NCBI RefSeq assembly: GCF_902859825.1
Contig: NZ_CADIKB010000020.1
Coordinates: forward strand, 1-64,000
From: Paraburkholderia phenoliruptrix
GTDB lineage: Bacteria; Pseudomonadota; Gammaproteobacteria; Burkholderiales; Burkholderiaceae
Direction of reading: 5' to 3'
Length of the DNA stretch: 64,000 nt
Shown: positions 25,709 to 35,266 of the stretch, piece after piece
Layout: every line of letters begins with the position of its first letter
Position numbering within the stretch: the first letter of the stretch is position 1
Notes under the pieces: generated by a model
Databases searched by the model: none
Told to the model about the DNA's origin: nothing
The model's input: only the letters and a program-made list of their open reading frames with translations
Made by a program: the position numbers and the translations under genes

Positions 25709-26938
25709 TTACTTTTTCTTGTTGAACATGAGCATCAGCGAGTCCCACACGCGGCCGACCACGCCGGCTTGCGGCACGGCCTGCAAGGCGACCACCGGGA
25801 ATTGCGCGAGCACCTTGCCGTCGGCGACGAGCTTCGCGGTGCCGACCTGCTGACCGTTCGCGATCGGCGCGATCAGCGGATCGATCTGGTCGATCTGCGG
25901 CTTGACCTTGTCGGCCATGCCCTTCGGCACCGTGATGTACTGATCGCTCTTCACGCCGATCTGCACGCTGTCCTGCGCGCCCTTGTAGACGCGCGGCGTG
26001 CCGACCACCTGATTCGCCTTGTAGAGACGCACGGTATCGTACGCGGAGTAGCCGTAGTTCAGCATCTTCAGGCTGTCCTGCACGCGGTCGTGCTCCTTCG
26101 TCTCGCCCATCATCACGGAGACGAGGCGGCGCGACGCGTCCGGGGTGCCCGGCAGCGAACGCTTCGCGCTCGCAATCAGGCAGTAGCCGGCCGCTTGCGT
26201 GTGACCGGTCTTCAGACCGTCGACGGTCGGGTCGATCCACAGCAGACGGTTGCGGTTCGGCTGCTTGATCTTGTTGTACGTGAACTCCTTGACCGAGAAG
26301 ATGTTGTAGTAGTCAGGGAAGTCGCGAATCAGACGCGCCGACAGCACGGCGAGGTCGCCCGCGGTCGTGTAGTGCTGCGGGTCGGGCATGCCGTTCACGT
26401 CGGCAAAATGCGTGTGCGTCATGCCGAGGCGCTGCGCCTCCGTGTTCATCATGTTGACGAACTGCGCCTCGCTGCCGCCCACCAGTTCGGCGAGCGCGAT
26501 GGCGGCGTCGTTGCCCGACTGGACGATCATGCCGTACACCAGATCGTGCACGGTGACGGGCTTGTTCGCCTCGACAAACATGCGCGATTCGTCCGTGCGC
26601 ACGCGGCGCACCGCTTCGCTCGGCGTCACCGTCTGGTCCATCGCGATCTTTTTCGTCTGCAGTGCTTCGAAGACGAGATACGCCGTCATCAGCTTGGTAA
26701 GCGATGCCGGTTCCACACGCTCGTCCGGATTGCCCGACGCGAGCACCTGATTGCTGGTTGCGTCGACGAGCACCCACGAGCGCGCATTCACCGCCGGCGG
26801 CGGCACTTGCGCAAACGCGGTGCTGGCCGCGAGCGTGGCGGGCAACACGACGCCGAGCGTGATGGCGCGGCTGAGCGTGGAGGGAACGAAGGATGCAGCG
26901 GAGGGGAAAGACAGGCGGCCGGAGGTGGAAAAACGCAT
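25709..26938 (-). CDS. dacA: D-alanyl-D-alanine carboxypeptidase (DacA/PBP5 type)
   Basis: A 409-residue penicillin-binding protein that trims D-Ala from peptidoglycan pentapeptides. Signal peptide up to STAFA, then the three active-site motifs in order: SLTK, SGN and KTG. The C-terminal PBP5-type beta domain ends in an amphipathic helix (VWDSLMLMFNKKK) that anchors to the inner membrane. The ATG at 26938 starts right before the signal peptide. A perfect TATAAT at 27171-27176 could be its -10, giving a long leader. Confidence 0.95.
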   Translation of the reverse strand: MRFSTSGRLSFPSAASFVPSTLSRAITLGVVLPATLAASTAFAQVPPPAVNARSWVLVDATSNQVLASGNPDERVEPASLTKLMTAYLVFEALQTKKIAMDQTVTPSEAVRRVRTDESRMFVEANKPVTVHDLVYGMIVQSGNDAAIALAELVGGSEAQFVNMMNTEAQRLGMTHTHFADVNGMPDPQHYTTAGDLAVLSARLIRDFPDYYNIFSVKEFTYNKIKQPNRNRLLWIDPTVDGLKTGHTQAAGYCLIASAKRSLPGTPDASRRLVSVMMGETKEHDRVQDSLKMLNYGYSAYDTVRLYKANQVVGTPRVYKGAQDSVQIGVKSDQYITVPKGMADKVKPQIDQIDPLIAPIANGQQVGTAKLVADGKVLAQFPVVALQAVPQAGVVGRVWDSLMLMFNKKK

Positions 26939-27269
26939 AGGGTCGGTTCGTGCAGAAAAGTACAGCGCGCGCGAGCGCAGAGTTGGGAGAGCCGGTCGGC
27001 GAGCGTCTGGCCGCAACATCAAGCGTAGCGGCTCGGGCGCCCATTGGACTTCCGGCCACGCGATCGGTTCGCGCAGCACACCTGCAGCCGGCACCGCTGC
27101 GCGCGTGAAAAGAAGCTACGCGTCGCGCGAACTGCCGCACAGGCCGTGCTGCGCCCAAAAAAGAGCGCCCATTATACGCGCGCTACACTCGCAACTTCGC
27201 GCAACGGCGGGCGATAAATTGTGAGTTTTTGCCTACCTGTACCCGCGAAAACGCGCGTCAGCCGATCCG
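26939..27269. other. 331-bp gap upstream of dacA
   Basis: No convincing gene. A TATAAT in minus orientation stands at 27171-27176, without a clear -35. Otherwise GC-rich and featureless to me. Confidence 0.5.
27171..27176 (-). promoter_or_regulatory. Candidate -10 box for dacA
   Basis: TATAAT on the minus strand, preceded by GCG. The implied leader to the ATG at 26938 is about 225 nt. Confidence 0.35.
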
Positions 27270-27914
27270 TCAACGCCACGCGTCGACAATGATCCGCTTC
27301 AGGATGTGCAGCTTGCGATGCAGGAAATGCTCGGCGCCCGGAATCACGACAACCGGCAATTCCTGCGGCCGCGCCCAGTCGTAAACGGATTGAATGGGAA
27401 CCGTCTCGTCGGTCTCGCCGTGAATGACGAGCGTGTTTTCCGGCACCGGCGCGACTTCCCAGCGGCTCGCGGCCGTGCCGACGAACACCATGCGCTCGAT
27501 CTGCTGCCCTTCGTCGCGCAACTTCGCCGCCACGTGCGACAACACGAACGTGCCGAACGAAAAGCCCGCCAGCACGAGCGGCAGATCGCCGTGTCCAGGT
27601 TGCGCGCGCATGTGATCGAGCACCGCGCGCAGATCGTCGCGCTCGCCGATGCCTGCGTCGTGCTCGCCTTGCGTTTGTCCAACACCGCGAAAATTCGCGC
27701 GATACGTCACGTAGTTCAACCCGACGAGCGTGCGCGCGAGGGTTTGCGCGACCTTGTTATCCATGGTTCCGCCGAAGAGCGGATGCGGATGCGCGACGAG
27801 GGCGATGCCGCGCGGCGCGGCGCCGTTTTCGCGCGCTTCGTCGGGCAGGTCGAGCGCGACCTCGATCTTGCCGACCGGGCCGTCGATCAGATACTTCTTC
27901 GTGTGTACGTTCAT
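27270..27914 (-). CDS. Alpha/beta hydrolase
   Basis: A 214-residue enzyme of the dienelactone-hydrolase/esterase type. The HPHPLFGGTMDNKV motif (oxyanion side), nucleophile elbow AGFSFG with Ser, an Asp in VIHGETDETVP and the C-terminal His in AEHFLHRK form the triad. No signal peptide, so cytoplasmic. It precedes nothing obvious and follows the ferredoxin gene by 8 nt, so the two are likely one transcript. Substrate unknown. Confidence 0.85.
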   Translation of the reverse strand: MNVHTKKYLIDGPVGKIEVALDLPDEARENGAAPRGIALVAHPHPLFGGTMDNKVAQTLARTLVGLNYVTYRANFRGVGQTQGEHDAGIGERDDLRAVLDHMRAQPGHGDLPLVLAGFSFGTFVLSHVAAKLRDEGQQIERMVFVGTAASRWEVAPVPENTLVIHGETDETVPIQSVYDWARPQELPVVVIPGAEHFLHRKLHILKRIIVDAWR

Positions 27915-27922
27915 GGTGCCGT

Positions 27923-28246
27923 TTATTGATCGATCTTCAGACGCTCGACGATTTTGCCGTTCGCGAGATGCGAGTCGACGATTTCGTCGATGTCGCTTTC
28001 ATCCACGTACGTGTACCAGACGCCTTCCGGATACACCACGAGCGCCGGACCCAGCTCGCAGCGGTCCAGACACCCGGCCTTGTTGATGCGCACCTGGCCC
28101 GGGCCGGCGAGACCGAGTTTCTTCACGCGTTTTTTCGCGTGCTCCTGCATGGCCTGCGCGTTGCAATTCGCGCAGCTCGGACGCTCCGCGCCCGGCTCGC
28201 GCTGATTCAGGCAAAAGAAGACGTGATATTTGTAGAACGAGTCCAT
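27923..28246 (-). CDS. Thioredoxin-like [2Fe-2S] ferredoxin
   Basis: A 107-residue ferredoxin. FFCLNQREPG gives the first Cys (12), CANC a nearby pair (25, 28), and INKAGCLDRCELGP the last two ligands (59, 63). The pattern and the VVYPEGVWY segment are those of the Shethna/NuoE-like ferredoxins with a thioredoxin fold. The electron partner is not visible nearby. Confidence 0.9.
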   Translation of the reverse strand: MDSFYKYHVFFCLNQREPGAERPSCANCNAQAMQEHAKKRVKKLGLAGPGQVRINKAGCLDRCELGPALVVYPEGVWYTYVDESDIDEIVDSHLANGKIVERLKIDQ

Positions 28247-28344
28247 GATGTACGGGAGGGAAAGCTATCAGAAGGGCAATAGTGCAGCAGAACGCGGTTG
28301 GGCGCAGCGACGCGGCTATCGGGCGGATGCTGGTGGGAGCCGAT

Positions 28345-28368
28345 GCCTGCGGGCCTGCGGGCCTGCGC
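28345..28368 (+). repeat. Three tandem 8-bp repeats
   Basis: GCCTGCGG, GCCTGCGG and GCCTGCGC head to tail, in the 208-bp spacer between the ferredoxin start and the VanZ gene end. Probably a small slippage tract. Confidence 0.6.
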
Positions 28369-28454
28369 ACGGCGGGAGCGCGCGGCCCGTAGCCGACGAT
28401 TATATCCAGCAAGCCACCTCCCACGCGCCGAGCCGCGCCTCGTCCGGCGTGCCC

Positions 28455-29612
28455 TCAGGCGCGCCGCGTGCGCCGCCCAAGCCACACCCGCTCGACGACA
28501 AACGCGAGCCACACGAGCGCCGCATACGGCCAGACCCACGCGAGCCAGCGCGCAAGGCCGTTGAAGTGCAAATACCGCCCTTGCCGCCAGTCGGCCAGCA
28601 CCACATCGAAATAAGGATTCACCGGCAGCAGGTTGACCAGCACCAGCGTGAGCACGAGCGCGCCGGCCGCCAGCGACGCCCGCGCGCTGCGCGGCAGACG
28701 CAGCACGACGAGCCCGAGCAGCGCGCCGCCGCCGAGGCCCGCAAGCCCGCCCGGCGTCGCCCAGTCGAAAGCCAGGCCCGATTGCGATTGCAGGAAGGTG
28801 GCGCCCGCCTTCACACCCAGAGCGACGGCGATAAACAGCAGCATCAGCCGCACGCGCGGCGCATGACGGCGCACGGACAACGACGCGAGCGCCAGCGCGG
28901 CAAACAGATTGAGCGTCGTGATGAGCGCTTCCCACGCGTCCTCCGGCAGCCACGCGGCCACCCAGGCCGGCCACGCGCCGACGTGCCAGCCGGCCGGCGT
29001 CCACGCGAAGAGCGCGTCCTGCGTCGTGGAATCGAAACGCGTCCACAACACGCGCGGCCAGTTGCCGAGGCCGAAGAGGCGCGGCGCCGGATACATCGTC
29101 GCAAACGGCCAGGCCGCCACGAGGCACGCCAACGCCGCGCTGTCGCGCTCGAACCACATGAGCCGCAGACGTCGCAGCAAGCCGCGGTCGAGCAACGCCC
29201 CCGTGGCGGGCGACATGATCGCGGCACCCAGCAACGCGCCGAGTGCATTGGCCGCGAGATCGAGGTTGGAGGCGACACGCGTCGGCAGGTAGGTTTGCAC
29301 GGCTTCCATCACGCCCGAGAGCAGTCCGCCCACGAGGAACGCCAACGCGACCGCCAGCGGCCCGCGCCAGCGCGGGTAAAGCGCGAGCACCATGAGCGCG
29401 CCGAACGGCATGTAGCCGAGCACGTTCGTGACGACATCGAAGGCTGTCAGGTATTGCGGCATGGGGTCCGCGAGATAGGCCAGCGGCCCGATGCCGAGCG
29501 AGCGCCAGCCCGAAAACGGATACCACGAACCGTAGACGATCAGCGCGGTATAGAGCACCAGCGCCTGCCGCGAGAGCACCGAAGGGCGGCGCAGCCACGA
29601 TCGTTCGCTCAT
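28455..29612 (-). CDS. VanZ-family membrane protein
   Basis: A 385-residue polytopic membrane protein. The N-terminal part has VanZ features (LYTALIVYGSWYPFSGWRS, then GYMPFGALMVLAL and GGLLSGVMEAVQTYLPTRVASNLDLAANALGALLG). The C-terminal half adds four or more helices, making it longer than plain VanZ (about 160 residues). VanZ gives slight teicoplanin resistance in enterococci; the role here is unknown. The ATG at 29612 was chosen for the cleanest N-terminus. Confidence 0.8.
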   Translation of the reverse strand: MSERSWLRRPSVLSRQALVLYTALIVYGSWYPFSGWRSLGIGPLAYLADPMPQYLTAFDVVTNVLGYMPFGALMVLALYPRWRGPLAVALAFLVGGLLSGVMEAVQTYLPTRVASNLDLAANALGALLGAAIMSPATGALLDRGLLRRLRLMWFERDSAALACLVAAWPFATMYPAPRLFGLGNWPRVLWTRFDSTTQDALFAWTPAGWHVGAWPAWVAAWLPEDAWEALITTLNLFAALALASLSVRRHAPRVRLMLLFIAVALGVKAGATFLQSQSGLAFDWATPGGLAGLGGGALLGLVVLRLPRSARASLAAGALVLTLVLVNLLPVNPYFDVVLADWRQGRYLHFNGLARWLAWVWPYAALVWLAFVVERVWLGRRTRRA

Positions 29613-29643
29613 GCAGCGCTCCGTTGCGTGCGCTGCGCGTGCG

Positions 29644-30285
29644 TCATTGCGCGGCGACCAGCGCCTGCACACCGAGCCAGGCGCCGATCTGGTCGACGAG
29701 CTCGTCGCTGGCGGCGGCGAGCGCCTGCGCGCCGCCGGCGGCGTCGGCGGAACGGGACGGCGCGCGCGAGATGAACGTGCGCTGGCCGATCACCTTGCCG
29801 CTTTGCGTGAGCGTGGCGCGCGCGGTCACGGCCGCATGGCTTTGCGACTGGCTGTCGAAAACCTGCTCGAACTCGCTCAGTTCGATTTTCAGCACCGGCG
29901 CGGCAACGCCGTCGGCGCCCGTCAGCACCGTGCCGCGCGAGCTGAGCGCGCCGCGCAGACGCTGCGTGAGCAACGCGGACGGCGGCATCGTCCAATGGCT
30001 GTTGGCGTACGCGGCGACCTGCTGCGAGTCCGCGTAGCCGAGCCGGTACACGAGCTTGTCGGACTGCAGCCCTTCGGGCGCGCTCACGTCGAGCACCTTC
30101 ACGGCCGGCTGCGTTCCCGCCGACGACGCCGGCTTCGGCGGGCCGAAATCGTAGCGGATGTCCGACAGCGCGGCCGGCGTGCTCGTGCAGCCGGCGGCCA
30201 GCAGACCCACGGCGACGAGCGCCGCGCACGCCGCGCCCGCACGTGTGACGCGCGAGGACAACAACCGGTGAATGGAGCGTGACAT
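29644..30285 (-). CDS. ABC-type lipid transport auxiliary lipoprotein (PqiC-like)
   Basis: A 213-residue lipoprotein. The signal peptide ends in the lipobox LLAAGC (Cys about residue 33). The mature part is the ABC_trans_aux fold (YRLGYADSQQVAAYANSHWTMPPSALLTQRLRGAL). It is the last gene of an operon with a permease, an ATPase and an MCE protein, and is likely the outer-membrane-facing part of this transporter. Confidence 0.85.
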   Translation of the reverse strand: MSRSIHRLLSSRVTRAGAACAALVAVGLLAAGCTSTPAALSDIRYDFGPPKPASSAGTQPAVKVLDVSAPEGLQSDKLVYRLGYADSQQVAAYANSHWTMPPSALLTQRLRGALSSRGTVLTGADGVAAPVLKIELSEFEQVFDSQSQSHAAVTARATLTQSGKVIGQRTFISRAPSRSADAAGGAQALAAASDELVDQIGAWLGVQALVAAQ

Positions 30286-30315
30286 GACTATCTTCCTTTC
30301 TTCAAACCTTCAGAA

Positions 30316-31278
30316 TCATTGCGCGGCGCGCGCGGCGGGCCACGTAAATCCGGCCTCGCCCGGCCCCGGCGCCGCGGCCGGCGCACCGAACAGCACGCTG
30401 CGCGGACTGGTACTGAACGTGTCGGCGGCACGGTCCACCGAACGTGCAGCGGAACGCACGTCTTCGGCGAGCGAATTCACGCGCGGCAGCGTGTCGTAAC
30501 CCACCCGCGCCGACAACTCCTGCAACGAGCCGTTCATCGCGGTGAGCGCGTCGCCTGCCTGCTGCGCAGCCGTGCCGACCTTGTTCAGATTGCTCTCGAA
30601 CGGACCGTCGGGGCGGTTCAGGCTCGTGATCAACTGGTTGGTCGAGGCGAGCGTGGCGTCCAGCTTGTCGATGGTCGCGGGCAGCTTGCCGGCCGCGGGC
30701 GCCATCTGCTGCGTGAGCGTGGCGACGCCGTCCGCGGCTTTCTGAATGCTGGCCGCGGTGCCGTGCAACTGGTCGACCATCTCGGGCGACAACAGATTGT
30801 CGACGTCGTCCGTGACCTTTTCGAGTTTCCTCAGCAGCACGTCGCCGCGCTGCTGCAACTGGTCGAGCAGGCCGGGCCGCATCGGCAACTGCGCCACCTG
30901 TTTCGGCGACGAAGCGAGCGGCGACGGATCGCGCCCCGTATCGTCGAGCTGGATGAACGCGATGCCCGTCACGCCCTGGAAGCCGAGACTGCCGAACGTG
31001 GAATGCGTGATCGGCGCGTGGGTGTCGACGAGAATGCGGATCACGATCTGCCCCGGATGATCGCGGTCGAACTTGATGGACTGCACCTTGCCGACGTCGA
31101 GCCCGCGATAGCGCACGGCGGCGTCGGTAAACAGGCCCGTCACATTGGTGCGCGCAATCAGATCGTACGGCACGCGCACGGCGCGGTCGACATTGAACAA
31201 AAATGCCGCCGTGGCGATCGCGCCGAGCAGCACGACCGTGAAGAGTCCTGCCCAGAACGCATGTGATTTGTTTTCCAT
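30316..31278 (-). CDS. MCE/MlaD-family protein
   Basis: A 320-residue protein with one N-terminal membrane helix (AFWAGLFTVVLLGAIATAAFLF). The MCE domain follows (NVTGLFTDAAVRYRGLDVGKVQSIKF, residues about 44-120), then a helical tail with repeated Leu/Thr/Gln (about 130-300) that may form a needle or bundle. MCE proteins carry phospholipids between the membranes. It works with the MlaE-like permease and ATPase upstream. The longer tail resembles PqiB/YebT-type single-MCE proteins rather than short E. coli MlaD. Confidence 0.9.
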   Translation of the reverse strand: MENKSHAFWAGLFTVVLLGAIATAAFLFNVDRAVRVPYDLIARTNVTGLFTDAAVRYRGLDVGKVQSIKFDRDHPGQIVIRILVDTHAPITHSTFGSLGFQGVTGIAFIQLDDTGRDPSPLASSPKQVAQLPMRPGLLDQLQQRGDVLLRKLEKVTDDVDNLLSPEMVDQLHGTAASIQKAADGVATLTQQMAPAAGKLPATIDKLDATLASTNQLITSLNRPDGPFESNLNKVGTAAQQAGDALTAMNGSLQELSARVGYDTLPRVNSLAEDVRSAARSVDRAADTFSTSPRSVLFGAPAAAPGPGEAGFTWPAARAAQ

Positions 31279-31294
31279 TACCGGGTTCCCTGAT

Positions 31295-32173
31295 TCACAG
31301 CGGCAATTCCGACGACGCCGGCTCCAGCGCCGCGCGCGGCAGCTTCGCGCGGCGCTCGGGTGGCAGCGCCTGCAACGCGCGACGCCCGCGCAAGCCGAGA
31401 AAATATTCGCGGATAAAAGGATGATCGACGCCCGCGGCCTCTTCCACCGGCGCCGCGACCAGCACCTTGCGGTCCGCCAGCACGGCGACGCGCGTGGACA
31501 GCGCGACCATCGTATCGAGGTCGTGCGTGATCATCACGACCGTCAAGCCGAGCGCGCGATGCAGCGCCGAGATCAGCTCGACGAATTCCTCGGACGCCTG
31601 AGGATCGAGGCCCGCCGTCGGTTCGTCGAGAAACAGCAGTTCGGGTTCGAGCGCGATGGCGCGCGCAATGCCGACACGCTTGATCATGCCGCCCGACAGC
31701 GCCGACGGCATTTTCGACGCGTGCTTGCACGGCAGGCCGACCATTTCCAGCTTCAGCATCACGATGTCGCGCAGCAGATCTTCCGGCACCTGACCGAGTT
31801 CGCGCACGGGCTGCGCGACGTTGTCGAACACCGACAGCGACGAGAACAGCGCGCCGCGCTGGAACAACATGCCGGAGCGGCTGCGCATGAGCAGCGCCGT
31901 TTCCGGCGAAATGGTCGCGAGGTCCTCGCCGAACAGCTTGATGGTGCCGGACGACGGCCGCTCGAGGCCGAGAATCTGCCGCACGAGCGTCGTCTTGCCC
32001 GACCCCGAGCCGCCGACAATCGACAGGATTTCGCCGCGCCGCACGTCGAGATTCAGATGCTGATGCACGATGTTGCGGCCATAGCGCTTGGTGACGTCGA
32101 TCACCTCGATCACCGGCTCGGCGATGGAAGGCATCGGCTGGCCGCGCACGGCCTGAGTGAGCGGCGCGATCAT
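31295..32173 (-). CDS. Lipid transport ATP-binding protein (MlaF-like)
   Basis: A 292-residue ATPase. Walker A GGSGSGKTT, Q-loop FQRGALFSSLSV, signature LSGGMIKRVGIARAI, Walker B LLFLDEPTAGLDP and ITHDLD are present. The start ATG at 32173 overlaps the permease stop by 4 nt (ATGA). It energises the MCE lipid transporter. Confidence 0.92.
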   Translation of the reverse strand: MIAPLTQAVRGQPMPSIAEPVIEVIDVTKRYGRNIVHQHLNLDVRRGEILSIVGGSGSGKTTLVRQILGLERPSSGTIKLFGEDLATISPETALLMRSRSGMLFQRGALFSSLSVFDNVAQPVRELGQVPEDLLRDIVMLKLEMVGLPCKHASKMPSALSGGMIKRVGIARAIALEPELLFLDEPTAGLDPQASEEFVELISALHRALGLTVVMITHDLDTMVALSTRVAVLADRKVLVAAPVEEAAGVDHPFIREYFLGLRGRRALQALPPERRAKLPRAALEPASSELPL

Positions 32174-33339
32174 CCGAGGCCCACGTTCTGGAACAGGATC
32201 GCGAACACGGCGTCCGCGAGAATCACGATCGTAATCGACGTCACGACCGAACTCGTCGTGCCCTCGCCAAGGCTTTGCGAATTCGCCTTGATACGGAACC
32301 CGAAATGACAGCCGACAATCGCGATCAGCATGCCGAAGGCGACGCCCTTGCCGAGCCCGATCCACAGATTGGCAACGGGCACCACGCCCGGCAGCGCGCG
32401 CGCAAAGTAGCTCATGTCAATGCCGAGCACAATCTTCGCGGCGAGCGCGCCGCCCGTCAGCGCAATGATGTTGGTCCACATGACGAGGAGCGGCATCGCC
32501 ACACCGAGCGCGACCACGCGCGGCAGGATGAGCCGCAGGCCGTGTGGAATGCCCATCACGCGCATGGCGTCGAGCTCCTCGGTTACGCGCATCACGCCGA
32601 TCTGCGCGGTGATCGCCGAGCCCGAGCGGCCCGCGACCAGAATCGCCGACAGCACCGGCCCCAGTTCGCGGATCACCGACAGCCCGAGAATATTCACGAT
32701 GTACTGATTCGCGCCGAACAGCCGCAACTGCTGCGCGGACAGATAGCTCAGCACGATGCCGATCAGGAAGGCGACGAGTGCGGTGATCGGCAGCGCCTTG
32801 GTGCCCGCGTTGTAGACGTTCGCCGAAATTTCGGTCCACGGCGTGATGGCCGGCTTGCGCGCAATGGCGAGCAGGTCGAGCACGACGCGTCCGAACATCG
32901 CCACGCCGCCGTACAGATGCTCGAGGAAGGAGAAGATCGCGAGACCGAGCCGCGTGAAGGGATCGAATCTGACGACGGGCTCAGCGGTTTCGCGAACCGT
33001 GTCGAGCAACGCGATGCGCTCGAAAATATCGCGCTGCGTGTCGGTGAGCTCCGTGTCCGGCGGCATTCTGTGGCCCCACACACGCCACAGGGCCTGGCCG
33101 CCCACATGGTCCATCCGGTCGATACGCGACAGGTCCCATTGGCCGATGCCTTCGGCGCCCTCCAGCGAGCGCAATTGCGGGATCACGTGTCCGGTCGCGC
33201 GATCGCGCGCGAGCGCGAGCGCCGTCCATTGGCCCGAGAGCCGGACGATCTTGCCCTGGCTGCCGGCCGCGACTTCGAGGCCGGGCGGAGTGTCGTAGTT
33301 CAAGGATCGTTGCAATCTGGTGATCGGATTAGCGGCCAT
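32170..33339 (-). CDS. MlaE-family permease with N-terminal STAS-like domain
   Basis: A 389-residue protein. Residues about 20-115 form a STAS-like domain (VRLSGQWTALALARDRATGHVIPQLRSLEG), fused to the MlaE permease, with the signature IGVMRVTEELDAMRVMGIPHGLRLILPRV. First gene of the four-gene operon: permease, ATPase, MCE protein, lipoprotein. In E. coli MlaB (STAS) is a separate protein; here it is joined to the permease. Divergent from birA. Confidence 0.92.
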   Translation of the reverse strand: MAANPITRLQRSLNYDTPPGLEVAAGSQGKIVRLSGQWTALALARDRATGHVIPQLRSLEGAEGIGQWDLSRIDRMDHVGGQALWRVWGHRMPPDTELTDTQRDIFERIALLDTVRETAEPVVRFDPFTRLGLAIFSFLEHLYGGVAMFGRVVLDLLAIARKPAITPWTEISANVYNAGTKALPITALVAFLIGIVLSYLSAQQLRLFGANQYIVNILGLSVIRELGPVLSAILVAGRSGSAITAQIGVMRVTEELDAMRVMGIPHGLRLILPRVVALGVAMPLLVMWTNIIALTGGALAAKIVLGIDMSYFARALPGVVPVANLWIGLGKGVAFGMLIAIVGCHFGFRIKANSQSLGEGTTSSVVTSITIVILADAVFAILFQNVGLG

Positions 33340-33410
33340 TGTAACGAAGGCGCAGCGGATCGACCGTCCGGGCGGCCCTCCGGCCGTTCGCTGTCGCTAC
33401 AATATGGAGC

Positions 33411-34328
33411 ATGAACGCTTCCCGCACTCCGCCCCAAGACCCGGCCGCTGCCGCGAACGCGGCTGACTGGCGCATCGACCGTGAACGCGCCGTCGCGCTG
33501 TTCGGCGCGCATGCGCATGACTGGCCGATTGAAATCGTCGAGGAAACCGGCTCGACCAATGCCGACCTCATGACCCGCGTGAAAGCGCTCCCGCGCCGGG
33601 CCGGCGCGCTGCCGCGGCCGATCGTGCGGGTCGCCTACCTGCAAACCGCCGGGCGCGGACGGCGCGGCCGTCCTTGGTATGCGGAGCCGGGTAATGCGCT
33701 GCTGTTTTCGGTGGCCTGCGTGCTGCCGCGTCCGCTCGAAGGGCTCGCGGGCTTGAGCCTCGCCGTGGGCGTCGCGCTCGTCGACGGACTGCGCTCGCTG
33801 CCTGTCGCCGGGCCGGGCCAGATCGCGTTGAAGTGGCCGAACGACGTGCTGCTCGAAGGCGACAAGCTCGCCGGCATTCTGATCGAAACTGCGTGGAGCA
33901 CAGACAACGCGAGCGCGGTCGTGATCGGCATCGGCACCAATGTGAAAGGCGCCGACGAACTCGCCGCGAAGCTCGGCGCGCTCAGCGCCGAGACGCCGCC
34001 GCAGGCACGCGGCACAGCGCCGACTGCGCTGCAGCGCGCGCTGCCGAACGCCAATCTCACCGATACGCTCGCCGCCGAGCTCAACGCGCTCGAACCCGCG
34101 TTGCAGCGTTTCGGCGCCGAGGGCTTTGCGCCGTTCCAGGCGCGCTGGAATGCAATGCATGCCTACGCGGGCCGCGAGGTCGTGCTGCTCGAGCAAGGGC
34201 ACGAGGTCACGCGCGGCGTCGCGGCGGGCGTCGATGAGCGCGGCCAGTTGCTGCTCGATACCGACGCGGGCAGGCAAAGCATTGCGACCGGCGACGTGTC
34301 CTTGCGACTCGCCGACGGTGCTGCATGA
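33411..34328 (+). CDS. birA: Biotin-[acetyl-CoA-carboxylase] ligase
   Basis: A 305-residue biotin protein ligase. The biotinyl-AMP loop is GRGRRGRPWYAEPG, followed by KWPNDVLLEGDKLAGILIE and the small C-terminal domain. It lacks a N-terminal helix-turn-helix, so it is a monofunctional enzyme and not a biotin repressor. A TACAAT -10 box precedes the start. Its stop overlaps coaX by ATGA, so both are co-translated. Confidence 0.95.
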   Translation: MNASRTPPQDPAAAANAADWRIDRERAVALFGAHAHDWPIEIVEETGSTNADLMTRVKALPRRAGALPRPIVRVAYLQTAGRGRRGRPWYAEPGNALLFSVACVLPRPLEGLAGLSLAVGVALVDGLRSLPVAGPGQIALKWPNDVLLEGDKLAGILIETAWSTDNASAVVIGIGTNVKGADELAAKLGALSAETPPQARGTAPTALQRALPNANLTDTLAAELNALEPALQRFGAEGFAPFQARWNAMHAYAGREVVLLEQGHEVTRGVAAGVDERGQLLLDTDAGRQSIATGDVSLRLADGAA

Positions 34329-35176
34329 CGGGCGGCACGTCTCATCTGTTGCCCCGGCTTTTGATCGACGCGGGCAATAGCCGCGTCAAATGGGCGATGG
34401 TGGCGGCGGACGGCGCGCAGATCGCGGCCGGCGCGCTCGCGCATGAGGCGAGCGAATCGCCGGAGCGGTCGGCTCAGTGGTCAGCTCAGTGGTCGCGCTT
34501 GCCGGCGCCCGGCGGCGCATGGTTATCCAATGTCGCCGGTGCTGCAGTGGCGGCGCGCATCGCCGCGCTGGTCGACGCGCAGTGGCCGCGCTTGCCGCTC
34601 ACCACCATCCGCGCGAGCGAGCGGCAATGCGGCGTGACCAATAGCTACGCCACGCCGCATGCGCTCGGCAGCGACCGCTGGGCCGGCATGATCGGCGCGC
34701 GTGCGGCTTTTCCGGGCGAGCATCTGCTGATTGCGACATTCGGCACGGCGACCACGCTCGAAGCCCTTCGCGCCGACGGATTGTTTGTCGGCGGACTCAT
34801 TGCGCCAGGCTGGAGCCTGATGATGCGCTCGCTCGGCGAGCACACCGCACAACTGCCGACGCTCGACGCCCATGCCGCGCGCGGCCTGCTCGAGGCTGGC
34901 GGCACACCAGACGCCGCGCGTCGCGGCTCGTTCTTCGCGACCGACACGCCGCGTTCTTTATCCGCCGGCTGCACGCTCGCGCAAGCGGGTCTCGTCGAGC
35001 GAACATGGCGCGACTTGCAGGATGAGTGGCAGGTGCCGGTGCGCCTCGTCGTAGGCGGCGGCGCGGCGGACGAAGTGGCGAGCGCGCTGAAAGTGCCGCA
35101 TACTCGCCACGATTCGCTGGTCTTGTCGGGGCTCGCGCTCATCGCTTCGGAGTGCGCGTCGAAGCGCGGCGCTTGA
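34325..35176 (+). CDS. coaX: Type III pantothenate kinase
   Basis: A 283-residue kinase for the first step of coenzyme A synthesis. Seen are LIDAGNSRVKWAM (phosphate-binding motif), GSDRWAGMIGAR and the second phosphate loop FGTATTLEAL. Near residue 50 a 12-bp tandem duplication gives SAQW twice (34469-34492). Follows birA with a 4-nt overlap. Confidence 0.94.
   Translation: MTGGTSHLLPRLLIDAGNSRVKWAMVAADGAQIAAGALAHEASESPERSAQWSAQWSRLPAPGGAWLSNVAGAAVAARIAALVDAQWPRLPLTTIRASERQCGVTNSYATPHALGSDRWAGMIGARAAFPGEHLLIATFGTATTLEALRADGLFVGGLIAPGWSLMMRSLGEHTAQLPTLDAHAARGLLEAGGTPDAARRGSFFATDTPRSLSAGCTLAQAGLVERTWRDLQDEWQVPVRLVVGGGAADEVASALKVPHTRHDSLVLSGLALIASECASKRGA
34469..34492 (+). repeat. 12-bp tandem duplication inside coaX
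   Basis: TCGGCTCAGTGG is followed by TCAGCTCAGTGG. It adds four residues (SAQW twice) without changing frame, in a variable region of the enzyme. Confidence 0.7.
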
Positions 35177-35266
35177 AGCAGGCTGCAATGTCACGGGGTG
35201 CGCCGCGGCCAGGATCGCGGCAGAACGACACCGGGCGGTTCAATTTATGGACGGGAAAACAAAACA

